From the NCBI RefSeq assembly GCF_000004075.3, contig NC_026660.2:5208001-5272000 (forward strand): 64,000 bases of DNA. Direction: 5' to 3'. Shown here piece by piece: positions 1 to 13,899 of this stretch. Position numbers and translations under genes: made by a program. The notes beneath the pieces are model-generated. The model searched no databases and was not told where the DNA came from. It was given only the letters and a program-made list of their open reading frames with translations. The stretch is from Cucumis sativus. Taxonomy: Eukaryota; Streptophyta; Magnoliopsida; Cucurbitales; Cucurbitaceae. Numbering within the stretch: the stretch's first letter is position 1; every line of letters begins with the position of its first letter.

Positions 1-660
1 AACAGCTTCAATTTCTGCAATATAGCCAAACACTTATTGTGAGGTGTAGAAGAAAATGAACCACCAATAACTCAACGAAAACAATATCGAAATGCCCAGT
101 AGACTAACTAAACAAAGTTATAGTGTATTTGGAATGACTATGAAGTAATGCTTTCTAAACCAAATCAAACATTTAAGAGTGGTAAAAAGTGTTTTTCTTT
201 TAAATCTTAATAAACAAAAAGCACTTCAAAAATTTTAAATTAATTTAGATGTGCTATTTAAAAGAAAATCTTGATATATTTTTCTTGGGGTAAAGTCTTT
301 ACCTCGTGAGAAAAAAATGTCCATATCAGGAAAGTGAGGATTGGTGTCTAATGTCTAATTGTCTTTCTCTTAAAGCGTCGCTTTTTTCTTTCTTTCTTTC
401 TTTTCTATTTTTGTCCCTTTCTTCCAATTGTTTATCTCTATTCCTTTTAGGCTACTTTCTTCCCAATAAACCATCTAAAACATTACTGGTGATTGCATTG
501 CTACCAGCAACTGACACATAAAAAGCTAGCTTGAATACAAACATACAAACATACAAACATCAATTATGGTGGGGGGTGGCAAAAAAATAGAGGTAAGTGT
601 TAGACGGAAACTTAGGAACAGAAGATCATATGATATGTCATGGCAATCAGAAGAAAAAAA

Positions 661-3600
661 TTAAGGTAATGGGCGACGAATTAGTACCGTGATATATTGG
701 GGAGGATCATCCAAACTGGAGCAACCTAGCACTACTTCTCTCCTTAGTTTTGCTGTGAGCTTATGACAAACTCGCAACTGAAAGTAATAATAACAATACA
801 AAACGAAAATCAATTGAAGGTCAAATGTATGAACGATACAAAATTAATTGGGACTAAGTAAGAGGACGGTTCAGAAAATCATACCTCAGACCGAGTAGCT
901 CCGCCAACAATAAATACAAAAACACGTTGTCCCATCTTCTTAAAATCAAGAGTTGCGGCCTTCAAAATAGAGTCACTGAAACATGCTCATAGTCTTTATT
1001 GATGAACTTGAATGTTAAAGCTTTGAAATTAATCCCCAAAACAATTGTGTAAATTTATCTTGCAACGTAAATTAGTTTGGAAATCACAAAATCATCGAGA
1101 ATAGTTAAATCCTAGAAGCATGGATATGAGGTATGACGGGGTGACAAGCCATTTCTTAAAAATCTAAGACATGGGCATTACATGACACATTTATTCAAAT
1201 ATACAATTTTTTTCTAAATACTCGTAATTTTTTCTAAAGAGTTCAAATTCAATAAGTTTACATGCTTTTATGCTTTAGAAAATGAGTTTGATGTCTCGAA
1301 ATTTACTATTTTCCCCCTATTTTATTCCGTGTCTATTTATTACACTGAACATGGGCTCAATGTGTGCCTAGCAACTGCCGTTTTGTAGAACTAGTATTTG
1401 TCACGTCTATTATTGCTAACAGGCATCGTACACATCACCATCTCGTTGATGCAATAGTTGGTTCAAATAGAACAACTACTTATTAAAGGAAAATAAAAGA
1501 AAAATTCCAGACTTATTGACAGACCTTCCATATCCATCGTCAGAGATACTGGATCGTGCCCAATTTGCCGTTCGTCTTGATCTCATTGATTTTGGGCCAC
1601 CAGTAGATTGACCTGTCTGACTAGTTGCACTCTGAGAACCTTTGGGGGGAGCTTTTTCAGTCACCGGAGGAGGTTCGTTAATACATGAATATTCACTTTT
1701 TGATAAATCACCTTTGCACAAATTTTCAATAAGCTCCTGAAGAAAAAGAGATGTTTATAAGCATTTGACCATAGTTTGCAACTTCAGTCTTCACGCGACG
1801 CCAACAACTTGGTTTTAATTTATGCTCTTTAAACGAGGCATTCCTATTCTAAGCCATTCTAGTGTCCATACTTCTTCCTCAACTATATGATTGTTGCTAC
1901 ATTAAATCTGTCAACGTAATAGATCAAAGTACCTAGTACATAAAAAGACCATTTTCATTTTTTGATAAGAAAAAGAAAGATCGTGAAATTGATCAAAATT
2001 AAAATCCGTCATGTATCATGTAACAATTGAAACCCAAAATTGTTTTTCATAGAGATCAGTCAATTTCAATCTCCCCTTTGGTTCCTTTTAGATGAAGGGC
2101 TTAAATTTCATTTTTTTTTCTTTTATATCAACCTCAAAAGCTGATAATCTTAACAGTAGGCTACACCTTCTTCATATAGCCCATCATTTATCACATGGTA
2201 ATAATATAATAAGTTAATTTTGTAAAAAAAACAATTCTTTTGCCACACGGCATGTTCTAATTTGGACCAGTGGGAAGATAGGTGTAGCCAATGCTGCACC
2301 CAAGTGTTTTTCTAATTTTTATGAAAGAGGAAGTTAAATACTTTAACCAAAAAGCTCCTTATTAGCAAACCTCAATCATAGGGTAAAATCGAAATAGTTG
2401 CCATGTTTCTTCTTCACCAGTACGGTCCTTTCTTGTTGCTTGTTTAGTCTGATAATAAAAAGTGTTAAATCATCGGGGTGCTCGCACCAGCGTTGCTCTA
2501 AATTTCAACATCCGAACTTGAATAATATCTGGAAAGAACTTATTACCTTTTGTGCATTAAATTTTAAGGAGAAACTATGACCTGAGGATGCCTTTTTGGA
2601 ATCCGACCCTCCCAGCAACCGCATGTTCTTCACTACCTTCATATCTTCAGTTGATAGCTTAGCCAACTAATATAAAGTTGAAACTATTAGTAAATGTAGT
2701 CATTTTCAAAGCTATCAATCAAATCTTTAAAGTAGAATCAAATGCACAAGGAGAAGATGAGTAAGAAAGCTATAAGAAGGTGAAACGATTAAAATGGCTA
2801 ATGCCCAACTCCAACAGATTCCGATTTCATTTATGTTCCATAAATAATAACTCAAGAGAGGTTCTATAAGATGTACAAAAGTATACATACGTTGAACAAT
2901 TTGATCTGAACTGTTTTCCTTCCATTGAAAAAATTCTTCTAGAATGTATGCAATAATATATCCAATCTCCTTAACTTCTTCCCCATTTTTTTTGGGTTAG
3001 TCTCTACAGAATTATTTAGTAGTACAACTGTCTATGCACAACCATTTCTTTAGCACAAAATTTTGCTGCTTACAGACTTCGTTTTTTAGAAGGAGAAATG
3101 CTTAGCATTCTATGGATAAAAAACCTTTTTAGATAAAATAAATTTCTCTCCGTTACCTGCATTATCTTTAAAGCTTTGTCGTCCTCAAACTTTTCAGGAT
3201 AGACAGACGCATAAATCATCAACAAACGTAATTTATTTTCTGGACTTGCATTCTGCACAGGAACAGAGAACGTTGAAGAATGATTAACAATTGACAAGAT
3301 CTTTTCTAACCATATTTGACTACTATGTATCTTCACTCCTTTTAGCATATGACCTGATTTGTCCTTAAGTAGTTAATAACATCCTTAGCTCCGGCATCTC
3401 CAAAAACCAAATCCTGCTCCAATTGTCCAAGGTCTCGAAGTCCCAGTTCTCTAATCAGTTTGTTTATTTTTCCAGCGATCTGTATTAAATAAAAAAAATA
3501 AAAAAAAGACAACAGTCAACACAGAACAGAGGAAACGCGATAGTCTATTATTTTAACAACTTTTGGCCTCTAATCAAACCCAAGTGATCGTATCTTCTCA

Positions 3601-6600
3601 ACTTCATTGTATATTTCAGTACAACAGTTGACAAATGTATAACTTGCAAATCCGAATTTCGAGAACATCCAAAAAGGGGAGCGAGCTAATCACAGATAAG
3701 ATTAGTTCTCAAAGTGGAAGCAACATAACCTTCTGCAGCATGAGAAACAAACCTCAACATGAAGAGTGATCTTTTCAACTTGTTCTGTGTATTGTGGTAA
3801 AGCTTGAACCATTTTTTGTAAATCTCGAGTAGAAACTTCACCTCCATCTCTACAAGGAGCAACTTCAACATTTAAGAGGTAGCAATATGAAAGACGGAAA
3901 AACAGAACGCCTTCAATTTAGAACTGGCGAAAGTAGTGGCACAAATTGACGTGATTAACTATTAGAGAACTCCCTTGACAAACTTATATTTTATTTTAAC
4001 TAAATGTGAAATCTGAACAATCACAAAAGCACTGAAACGAACCTTGCATTTTGCTGAATTTGTGCTGCTTTGTTTTTGGATACAAAATTGGTCATCTTCT
4101 CATGTAACCGTTCACTAGCCTGTTATTCAGTTGAGAAAAGAGCTAATGAACAAACAAATCATCTGATAGGGGAAATTTTAATGACTATAATAGACATACA
4201 TCTGCAATATGTGAATGTCGAAGCTCAAGCCAAACAGGATCTGTGTCTTCCAAAAGGGCCTCTCTTCTATCGGGTGCACCTCCTGTTTTACTGGATACCT
4301 ATGAAGACAACGTGTACAAATTTATATTTGAAGAAGAAGGAAAACGCAGGGAAGTTGAGCAAGAGAACGAATTCGACACACCAACTAGTAAGATTCATAC
4401 CTCATATGTGTATTTATTTCCGTCCATTTCTAACAAATCCCGACACATAGCATCATAAGTCCACTCATGAATAACAGGGGCAATCTATGGTTTCAGTTCA
4501 AAACAGTAAATAAACTACCAGACAAAAAATTACATCATCACTTGAAACAAAAATTAAAGTAACCTGATCAATGGATCTATCCAAGATGAGCAGCTCACAT
4601 GTTTCAGACTGAGGGTAGTTGGGAATGGTAGTTTTATACTTTGAAATACAGTTCCAGATGGCAGCAGCAAGTTTTGTGGGTACTAATTCACGAAGTGATG
4701 CCTCAGTGGGATCATCTAAAGCCTTGGAAGCTCGATATTTCACAAAGGGAAACTCCTAAAGAAGGGAGATGATTTCATTAGTATCAATCACCAAACATCA
4801 AATACAAAACAATTGCAGTTTGTTAGCCTTGATTGTTTTGATCCATGACAAGGTAATAATTTGACGTAGAAAGCCGGTGATAAAGGCTTTTCATAATCAC
4901 CCCCAATTTAAGTTTACCGAAAGAAATTAAATGTCTTCTTAGACACTTATACAGCCATACAGAATAAACGTTAGCCGACTGTCCTGCTATAGTTCTTAAA
5001 ATTAAGAAGTTAAGCGGGGAGAAAACCAAAGCAGAACAAGAACATATTGGACCGTTAAGTCAGCTGCGCATGCTTGCTGCTAAATCGTAGTAGCTAGTGC
5101 AGCAACAGGTAGTCGCTCTAATCTAATACATAGTTCAAACTCAATAAACACGCGCACACACGCACAAAAATAATAAAATACTTTTTATTGAAAAAAAAAA
5201 ATTAGAAAGCTTAGCACACAATTCCTAGGGTGGCATACCTTTAGTGAGGCAAAAACAGTAGCTATTCTAGTTGCCATTGTGTTCAAGCAGTTATCAAATT
5301 TACGAGAATTCTCAATATCACCAAAAAGATCTTCCAATGCCCTTTCTTGATCAGTGAAAAAGGCCTGCATTAAAGTCATTGTCAATTCTCAGTTCATTGT
5401 AAACCAAAAAGTGAAACAAAAACTAAGGACATGGAAGATGTAAAAGCATCATTTATTGCGTTTGATTGTAACAAGCAAGCACGAGAATCACCCAGTCAAG
5501 CCACACAAACGACTAACAAAGATCACAAGTCACGCACATGCATTATGCCAGACGTCTACTAAAAGGAATGTGGAGAGATAATTCCAACCACAGGACATTT
5601 ACAGGGTTAAGGACTTAGCATCAGAAGAAAATAAAAACGAATGTATCAAGTACCTGGCTATCAATCGGAAAGTATTCGAGGTTCATCTGGAGGAAAAAGG
5701 GAAATGAAAAATGATATGAAACGAAGGAAAAGATGGTGATTAATATCATATATCTCAAAAGAAAATTTTCAAGAATAAAATGAAGACATGACCAACCTCT
5801 CGCAATGCACCTATGCGGGGTAAGACACTTGTATCACACTTAATGTGATTGACAAATTCTTTTGGGACGGGTGAACTGAAAAATACAAATGCTCTGGAAC
5901 CCAAATAAAAAGGCATTAGCAACAATCAGGAAAGGAAGCATATGTCCAATATGAATATTACAAGAAAAATGTAGGGGGAAAACAAAACCACTTTACGTAC
6001 TTCTTGTATAAAGGTTCCCTTCCTGACATGTCGGACAAGAACATGACAACACTGCATGCTAGAAAAAGATACGGTCAAAAAGAGTTCAGAGTTCATAGCA
6101 TACACTGAAGTAAAGGGAACCCCTTTTCTAACTTCCAATAATTGCAGGATCAAGCCCAAAAGTAAGCATACATTTTTATAAAAAAATTTAAACGTTACCC
6201 CCTCCTGAGAATACTAATGAATTAAGAAATCAAATTTAGTACATTCAACCTAAAGAACACGAAAATTTGTTTCACGGAAAACAAATTGCAACTACAATAA
6301 AAAAGAATGACAAACAAAAGAGGACAATGAGAAATTCTAATGCATCTACCAGTATTGCAGGCTCGTTGAAAATATAGGGTACTAGAAGTGCAAAAGAAGG
6401 TGATAAATTGTGATTTATAGAGAACGCCTACCAGTCTAAAGAACACAACTTGTTTCACGAAAAAACAAAAATCTTACTTCTCTTTGGATGGCTGGATAAA
6501 ATAAATAGCATCCATAGATGGCAACGGTTGCCTTCTTCTGAACAGGTCCTCCACAACTGCAGTAAAAGAAGAATTTACATCATAAACAGACACAACGGAT

Positions 6601-7214
6601 AATGGAAAATATTGGAAAAGAAAGTAGAGACGAAAATGAATGACAATATTTTACATGGAAAATGATACAAACAAAAGAAATAAATAAATATAATTGAACG
6701 TACGTGAAACTCCTTGGTCTGTGATATCCGCCATTTTACAAGAGTGAGACATGACTTTCACAGTCACTTTATCCATAATTAGTACCTGCATACAAGTTAA
6801 TGAAGGATCAGCGGAAAAAGGAAGAATAAAAGCTTCATATCACACGTAAAATGAGGATTCAACATAATTTCGAGAAACACACCTTCCAAGGTTTTGAGTT
6901 CTCTGTATTAGCTGCTCCAAGCATTTCGTACAATAATCCTGAGAAAAGTTCAATGCGATTATGCAATTGAGTTAGAACTAGCAATCCCGGAACAATATAA
7001 GAAACTCAGATTCTTTAATAATGCATTAGCAATCTGTGGAAGGACTCCAAACTCCAAGTATTCAAACAATTAGAAAGAAGAAAGGCATTGTTGAAGCTAA
7101 AAGCTAAGGAAAAAAACAAAAGAAGAAAAGCTTACGATCGCGACTGGTTTGACGGAAGTTCTTGTACTCGTTATGTCCTCCAATGGAGGAGGAATCGGAA
7201 TCCGAGAACGACAT
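661..7214 (-). CDS. KEULE: Sec1/Munc18 family SNARE regulator, KEULE-like
   Basis: This gene encodes a Sec1/Munc18 (SM) protein, which binds syntaxin-type SNAREs and promotes vesicle fusion; KEULE acts on KNOLLE during cell-plate formation. About 20 exons can be followed, from the start ([10 protein letters not shown], exon 7136-7214) through [17 protein letters not shown] near 6.9 kb, [19 protein letters not shown] near 6.5 kb, [14 protein letters not shown] near 6.03 kb, [14 protein letters not shown] near 5.3 kb, [14 protein letters not shown] near 4.6 kb and [19 protein letters not shown]-type sequence near 3.4 kb. Exon 1526-1736 carries a Ser/Thr-rich stretch with [14 protein letters not shown]. 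The last exons read [18 protein letters not shown] and LDDPPQYIT, with the stop at 661. Order and content match the roughly 660-residue plant family from end to end, and no break was seen. Exon edges in the middle are approximate. The choice of KEULE over its SEC1A/SEC1B paralogues rests on remembered similarity. Confidence 0.93.
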
Positions 7215-7342
7215 TGATGAGCAGCAAAAGAAGAAGATGAGAAACAATTGATTTTAACAATTGAGATCAAAAGAAACATAAAATTTCAGAGAAGAAATGA
7301 GAGAGAAATTTGCGATTTGTGTTTCAGGAAAATTGGAGAAAT

Positions 7343-7368
7343 GGAAGGGAAGGGAAGGGAAGGGAAGG
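7343..7368. repeat. (GGAAG)n short tandem repeat in the KEULE-like 5' leader
   Basis: About five copies of a GGAAG/GGGAA unit lie just upstream of the KEULE-like start. In the transcribed (minus) sense they read as a pyrimidine-rich TTCCC run, probably within the 5' UTR. Confidence 0.75.
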
Positions 7369-7599
7369 TCTTCAGAAGCGCAATACAAGCTAAGGCGGGA
7401 ACTTCGGTAACGTTTTCAACCAAATACTTTCTTTCTTCATTTATCGATTTTTCTTTTTCCTTTTTCGGAAATTTATCATTTAAATCCCCCTTTTTTTTCC
7501 TCAGCAATTTTTTATTTTCATTATTTTTAATATATATATATTTTTTTTTTGTTAAATAACAATAATTTGATTGGTATGATTTAACCCAATTCAACTTAG

Positions 7600-8440
7600 C
7601 ATATAAAATAAACTATATTTTTCTCGATATTAGAAGGTGAAATTTTTATTTTAATACTCTAATTTATCATACTATTAAGAAAAATTCATGCATGTGTATT
7701 AACCAACCTTGTATTAGTTTATGTCTAAGAAAACGAAGTTTATGAAAATAAAAAGAGAACCTGAGTTGTCAAATCGAATCTGTAAAATGTTGCTTATGAA
7801 TAATTTTTTAAATTAGTGTTGAGTGGCTTATTTAAAAGTTAAAAAATTACAAATTATGATTAGTCTTCTGATTAATCTATGTTTGATAACTACATAATAA
7901 TTAATTAAGCTACATGCTTGTTACACAAATGTTGGTTTATTTTACATTAATATAGTAAGCAATAACAACTGATATAAGAATATTATATCCTAAAAAGTAT
8001 TAGATTTATAAAGCTAATAATGGTATTTCAAGAGAACGTGGTGCTGTATATTTGTCATACGTGTATACACGTTGTCTAATGTAATCATGCACTCATCATT
8101 TAAACAGCAATGTTAACACATTAGCATCGAACAAAATCATACCTCGAAGTTGGGATACATAATTCAATATTTTTTAATCACAATAACCAAATACATCCAA
8201 CCAAAGAAAGTATTTAGCATTAAAAAAACAATAGTTTGTGAATAAAATATGTATTTCTATAACTTTAAAAATGATCAAATAAGTTCTTTGACCAAATTAC
8301 TCTTTAATTTAATAGATCGTTAGACTTCAAAATTATCAAATAAAATTTGTAGTTTTCAATTGAATAGCAAATGGGTGAATGATATATAATTAACCTTTTG
8401 GGAATTAGAAAAAGCATGATGATATATAATGATAACAATG
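7600..8440. other. AT-rich intergenic region
   Basis: Very AT-rich sequence between the KEULE-like promoter and the reductase pseudogene. No ORF with family resemblance was seen. It contains no sequence resembling the missing last exon of the pseudogene at 8.46-9.38 kb. Confidence 0.6.
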
Positions 8441-8456
8441 GTGGTGTAGAGTTGAA

Positions 8457-9381
8457 CTCACTCTAGAGATGGTATTTGAAATTAAGGGTATTTGGCAGAG
8501 AGAAATTTAGCCAAATTTTGTATTGTGATAATGTGGGAAGAACAAATATATCTCCCATTTGCATTTGAATTTTCAAATAGAAAAATATGTGCTCTTGCTA
8601 CCTCATCTAAGTGCACCATCTTTGTTCTTATAATTATACCATACTCACATCTTTATTACCTGCCATTAAGTTCCATCATCATTTACATATATTAACAATC
8701 ACATGTTCAGTTAATATCTTGGAAGTTGGGTATGATCTTCCCCTTGTTACAATTTTATTTATGTAATCAATCTCACCCCAATAACTTTCATCCCACAACA
8801 CTCCATTTTGTTGCTGTTATTACAAAATAGTATGGCTGATGCAGTTGAAGTGTACACAACTCTCCTTACTGTTCTTGAATTTAAACAGGCTTTCAATATC
8901 CCCAAAGTTCCATCCACTGCTCTTCTTATCACCACTTCCGCATCTTCTTTGTCCACAAAATCCACTGGAGTAGCAACATGAAAAACTCCAATACACCCTT
9001 CCATGGCATCTCCAGAACTGTCTGGATCATTCAGATCAGCGTTACATATTTGTAGATTCTTAATTCTTTGATGCTCCTGGTAGATTTGTTAAGAAGCTAT
9101 AATCTCTTTTCTTCTCTGTAAATAAGAGAAAAAAAAAAATCGTGTTAGATTGTCAATCTAAGTTAGCATAGCTTAGTGGAAAAACTTTATAAGAATACAT
9201 TTTTAATTACGCAAACTAAAGAGTCATTTTTCTTCCTAGCCCCGATCCTTGACGTACCTGGGTCAGATCTTACAGTGGTTGTGACGGAGTAACCATCTTC
9301 GAGAAGGCGCTTGACGAGCCACGATCCTATAAACCCACTACCTCCTGTTACACAAACTTTCCCCTTCATCCCACCTTCCAT
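8457..9381 (-). pseudogene. Broken DFR/vestitone reductase-like tandem copy
   Basis: This is a decayed duplicate of the intact reductase at 10.2-13.7 kb. Exon 1 (9258-9381) is well preserved, with [18 protein letters not shown], the NADP-binding glycine motif, and a good GT donor. Exon 2 (from about 9110 down) starts [16 protein letters not shown] but then loses frame. It recovers CIGVFHVATPVDF and [12 protein letters not shown], then shifts frame again before DESYWGEIDYIN. The catalytic YxxxK region survives as SYPTSK. After ILTEH near 8696 the rest of exon 2 and the following intron are gone. Decayed exon 3 sequence (8457-8660) follows almost directly, still ending in a GTGAG donor. No counterpart of exon 4 was found. 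It could yield a transcript but not a complete reductase. Confidence 0.88.
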
Positions 9382-10207
9382 TTCTCTCTGTCATCTGCAA
9401 AACTAAGAGGTAGCATGGCTCTTCTTTATGCACCTTCTTTGTTTTTTTATCTTTTTCGTCTTTTTGAGTTCATAAGTGATAAGGCGCTAGATTTTCAAAA
9501 ATTATTATTGGAGGAGAGTCAGGAGATGCATTGCTACTAAAGGTAGTTAGATAAAGAAACATTTTCATTCACCAAAGATGAAGTGCAGCCAATTATGTAA
9601 CAAATGATGTAAACATGAGTAGCAAATGATTAGACACCATGAAGATTCATTTCAAAATTAATTGACAAGAAAATAAGTAATTCATCAAATCTTATAAACA
9701 TTATAAAGTCTTTTGAATTTTCGAATGTGAGACCATCAACAAGCAATGTGAGATCTTCATCAATAATACAAGCCATAATGACTATTTTATAAGGAAATTG
9801 CAAAAAGAAAAAAAAAAACCTAAAATTTTGATGAAATTGACTGTGCTTAAATATAAAAAAAAACTGGGTGTGAAAAGTCTCCTAATCAAATCCAATCCAA
9901 TAAACAGAGCCCCAAAATATGGCTTTCAAAGACTGAGGATCAGTATAAAATAAATTCAAAGTACACAACAGTTCCATGCTTCAGAAGTACCCCATCACTA
10001 ATAAAAGTACATATGTTTCAGAAGAAAACAGACTATGCTAAACAGAAATAGGTACTACTTCAAAGCCAATTGTAAACATACAGATTTCGTATCATCCAAA
10101 GCGCCTAGAGAAATTAACCATCAAACTTTGCAATCAAGAACTTTGATTAACATCATTTCCATGTTTACTTCTCCTTTGTTTCATATATATTATTGCAAAA
10201 ACATGAG

Positions 10208-13200
10208 CTAGAGATAACCCTTCTCTTTGCAGCTTTGGATTGCTCCATCAAGCATTTCTTCAACACCATACTTGTATTGGAAACCAGCATCCAAAAGCTT
10301 CTTTGATGAGACATCAGTGAATATGTAGCCTTTGACATCTTTCAAAGACCTGCAACAAGCCAGTTGTATTCATTTAATCTCTAAACTCAACATAAGTAAC
10401 TACGTCTCACTTTGAGTTTTGAAACTTCATATTCCGTGTTATGAACTAGATGATGAAGATCCGATGTGTTTAATAGAAGAAAAACTTGGCATTTGACAAA
10501 TAAACGATTCAAAAAAAATAGTGAACATGTAGACAAATAATTTTATAAATGAGATTTGATACGATGTTTCAAATAAGAGGGTAACAGTACAAGCAACTTT
10601 ATTTTTACCAGGTATCAACTCTCATATAATTTGTATATCAAGTCATGCAATCAATCAATATTTATTCAATAAGCATACCATATAATTGTTTAGTTACCTA
10701 CGAGAATGGATGGGTGCATAGAATCACAATTTAAAAAAATGAATGAATAGACACCATAATCAAAATCCACGAGTTGATAACTATTCTATTTATTTGTTTT
10801 TGAAAATTTTACATGTTCATCACGATCTCTTTACCATGGTTTTCATCTTCTTAGATAGAAGTTTGAATTTTTAGTCAAACTCCAAAAACAAAAACAAGTT
10901 TTAAAAACTACGTTTTTTTTTCATATTGCAAATTTGACAAATATCACTAGTAATTGATGGTAATCAGATTTTGTCATTTTTGCAATTTAGAAAATGTAGG
11001 TGACATAGACTCTATTATCGTAATTTTTTTTGCTAGTTTTGCAAACTCCTCCGTTAGTTTTCAAAAATTGGTTCGAAATCTGAAAACTTGTAAAAGGTAG
11101 ACAAAAAAAACAAATAAATCAGTGGGCAGAAATAGTGTTTATAAACTCAATTTTAGTTAAAAGTTAATATATATATAGATATAGATATATATACAAACGA
11201 AAACTATATTTTCAAAAAAATTGTAACAAGGGAAAGTAATACGTAGTGGAACTCACTCGGGAGATGGTATCTGAAACTCTGGGTACTTGGCAGAGAAGAA
11301 GTTAGCCAATTCTTCCAATGTGATTATGTGAGAAGAACAAACATATCTCCCACTTGCATTTGGATTTTCAAATAGATAAATGTGTGCTCTTGCCACATCA
11401 TCCACATGCACCATGTTTGATTTTAAGATCAATCCGTACTCTGTTTCATTACCTGCAAAAGTCACATGTTAAGATCATTTTGGAACTAAGATCAATCCAT
11501 ACTCTGCCTACAAAACTGTGTAGATTTTGTAAGACTCTAGCTCGAAAAATATTAGAATTATTAGTATGGCTATTAAAAGGAAAAGAGCATATTAGTAATT
11601 AACTAATAAGTTTGTTAGGACTTTTAGGATATAAATAGATGAGGTGAGTTGGAAGCAAGGTCTGAAAATTTTGGTAGTAATTTCCAGTGAGGGAAGTTGG
11701 GAGAGAGAAGCTCTCTCAAAAGGCTAGCGTATACTGTAGTTTCTCCATTGATATTGCAATATATATTTCTACTTTTAGTATTCTTTATGTTTTTTGTTGT
11801 TCTTGAGGGTCCGTACTAACAGATTTCCAAATCTATAAGTAAGAGCATAAGATACTTTAAAAGTGAAAACAACAAATACCTAATATCAGAGACAGTATCA
11901 CATGAACAGAGCCGGGAATTTTAGGACAAATGAAGGGACCAACGACATACGTTGGAAGGACAGTAACAACTTCTAATCCATATTGCTGAGAGAACTCAAG
12001 AACTGCTTTCTCGGTTAAAGTCTTGGAAATCGGGTATGATCTTCCCAACGGTGCAATACTGTTGATGTAATCAATGTCACTCCAACAGCTTTCATCCAAG
12101 AAGTCTACTTTGTGGTGATTAAACTGCATGGTGGCTGCACTGGAAGTGTATACAACTCGCCTTACTGTTTTCGAATCTACAGAAAGTTTAAGGATGCCCA
12201 ATGTTCCTTCAATCGTTCGTCTCGTCACTGATTCCAAAGGTTCTTTGTCATCCACGTCAATTGGGGTAGCAAGATGAAAGACTCCAATGCAACCTGCAAT
12301 GGCAGGAGCAAAGCTGTTCGGGTCGTGAAGATCAGCCTGGTATATTTGCAGCTTTTCTGATGCTCCGGGTAGATTTGTCAAGAAGCTGTAATCTTTTCTC
12401 TTCTCTGTGTAAATTAAAATGAAAGCAAATTTAGATGAGGAAAACCAAGTTCGACAATTGATCTATTCAGTGATAAAAATATATCTCTTATAACCTATTT
12501 GATAATGATTTTGTCTCGGTGGCCTGTTTATAAATTCATACTTGTTCACTGATAACTTTAGTTGTAGTCTGATCTACCTCTTAAAATCCTTAACGAATTC
12601 TAAAAACTTCAAATAAATTAGGGCAATCTCTTAAAATTAAGCAGATGCTACAAACAAAACTATAATAATTAGTCTTTTAAGGCAAGGATATTATATACTT
12701 TCTTATTATTGTTATTAGAAGGTTTATGAATGTTCTGTTCAACTTACCTACATCTCAGCTAATATTACAAGATAATTTGTCAAATCCTACCCGAGTTAAA
12801 CATTAAGTTTCCACAAATTATTAAATCTTAAGTAAGTCGCACCATAGACATTAAATCCTTTATTTACTAGTAGGTGACTCGTGAGAGTCGGCAATAATAT
12901 AATATCCAACCTATCCACTTGAACTTGGCGACTGTTTAGTATAAATAGTTCTGTGTTCCCATGACATCATGTTCTGGTCAATATAACTAAATCCACACGT
13001 AGTGTAAAATCCAAGACTTCAACCCACAAACTGAGTTGAAAGAGGGGGCATGAAAACTGCTCTACCACTTGACTTTCCTAAACGCACAAGTAATGATGGG
13101 ATGGTGCTAAGAACATGTGATGTATGAAAATTAAATATTCTATAACCTACTGGTTTAATATTTGAACTGTTTTAAAAGAGTAATCAGTCGAAGCCACTGT

Positions 13201-13714
13201 GCATAAATAGCAGTGAGATGATCGACTCTCACAGTAATTTCATCAAACACCAAACATGCAAACCTCAGAAGAAGTCAAAGAAGTGAAATGAAGTAAAGAA
13301 TCCATAGCAGTAAGAAGCAGGACAAAAAGACTCGAATAATATTCAAATGACTCAAGTAGAGCTTAGGGAAAAGAAATCCCAATTCAAAGCCCATTTCTAA
13401 GACTCAAAGCCACTCGTTCTTACCAAATAATTTTATCCTTAACAATCCAATAATAAGATAGGATAACCCAGCAGCAAGTTTGAATAAATTACCACCAATA
13501 GCAAATAACCAGCATCAGAAAGTCTCAACCATGAAAATCTAAGAAAGTAAAACAGAAAACAGAAACCAAAAAATAGAAATGAGAAAATACCTGGGTCGGC
13601 TCTAACAGTGGTAGTGACAGAGTAGCCATTTTCAAGAAGCCTCTTGATTAGCCATGAAGCTACGAATCCAGTACCTCCAGTTACACAAACTTTCCCCTTC
13701 GCCACACTTTCCAT
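10208..13714 (-). CDS. NADP-dependent reductase, vestitone reductase/DFR-like
   Basis: This is an extended short-chain dehydrogenase of the plant DFR/anthocyanidin reductase/vestitone reductase/CCR group, cytosolic enzymes that reduce a carbonyl in flavonoid or phenylpropanoid substrates with NADPH. Four exons join in frame: 13591-13714, 11880-12404, 11257-11452 and 10208-10349, 987 nt in total, encoding 328 aa, which is normal for the family. Residues 8-27 hold the Rossmann motif [13 protein letters not shown]; the third glycine is Ala, seen also in relatives. VVYTSSAAT and the catalytic SYPISK (Tyr, Lys) follow in exon 2, then LPTYVVGP. Exon 3 has the [14 protein letters not shown] segment. 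The C-terminus is SCKEKGYL, with no targeting signal. The substrate cannot be read from the sequence, and vestitone reductase-like is only a family label. A broken tandem copy lies just downstream on the same strand. Confidence 0.9.
10865..10911 (-). repeat. Dispersed A/T-rich repeat, copy 1 (reductase intron)
   Basis: The minus strand carries AAACTTGTTTTTGTTTTTGG followed by a near-match to the sequence after the same core at 17449-17492. The shared stretch is about 45 bp, too long and ordered for chance low complexity. It is probably the edge of a small non-autonomous element common in this genome. Confidence 0.5.
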
Positions 13715-13899
13715 TTCTCTCGATTTCTACTCTGTGTAGAAACGATTTGTAAATGGCATAATCCCACCTGATGTTTGTATTGAAAAAAAGAAACTTTGAA
13801 CACTTTGAGGGTAAATAAATTTCTCTCACTCTTTATAAGAATACTTTAAAGAACTATTCTGTTAGAAACAACCATTTGGGATTCGAATGAAAATAAAGT

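Noticed and set aside
306-521. Plus-strand 71-codon ORF downstream of the KEULE-like stop
   Set aside because: Leu/Ser/Phe-rich translation of a CTTT-rich stretch, with no family resemblance; it lies in the 3' flank of the minus-strand gene.
7248-7594. Overlapping open frames on both strands at the KEULE-like promoter
   Set aside because: Both translate A/T-rich leader and promoter sequence (Phe or Lys runs), which is typical of chance ORFs.
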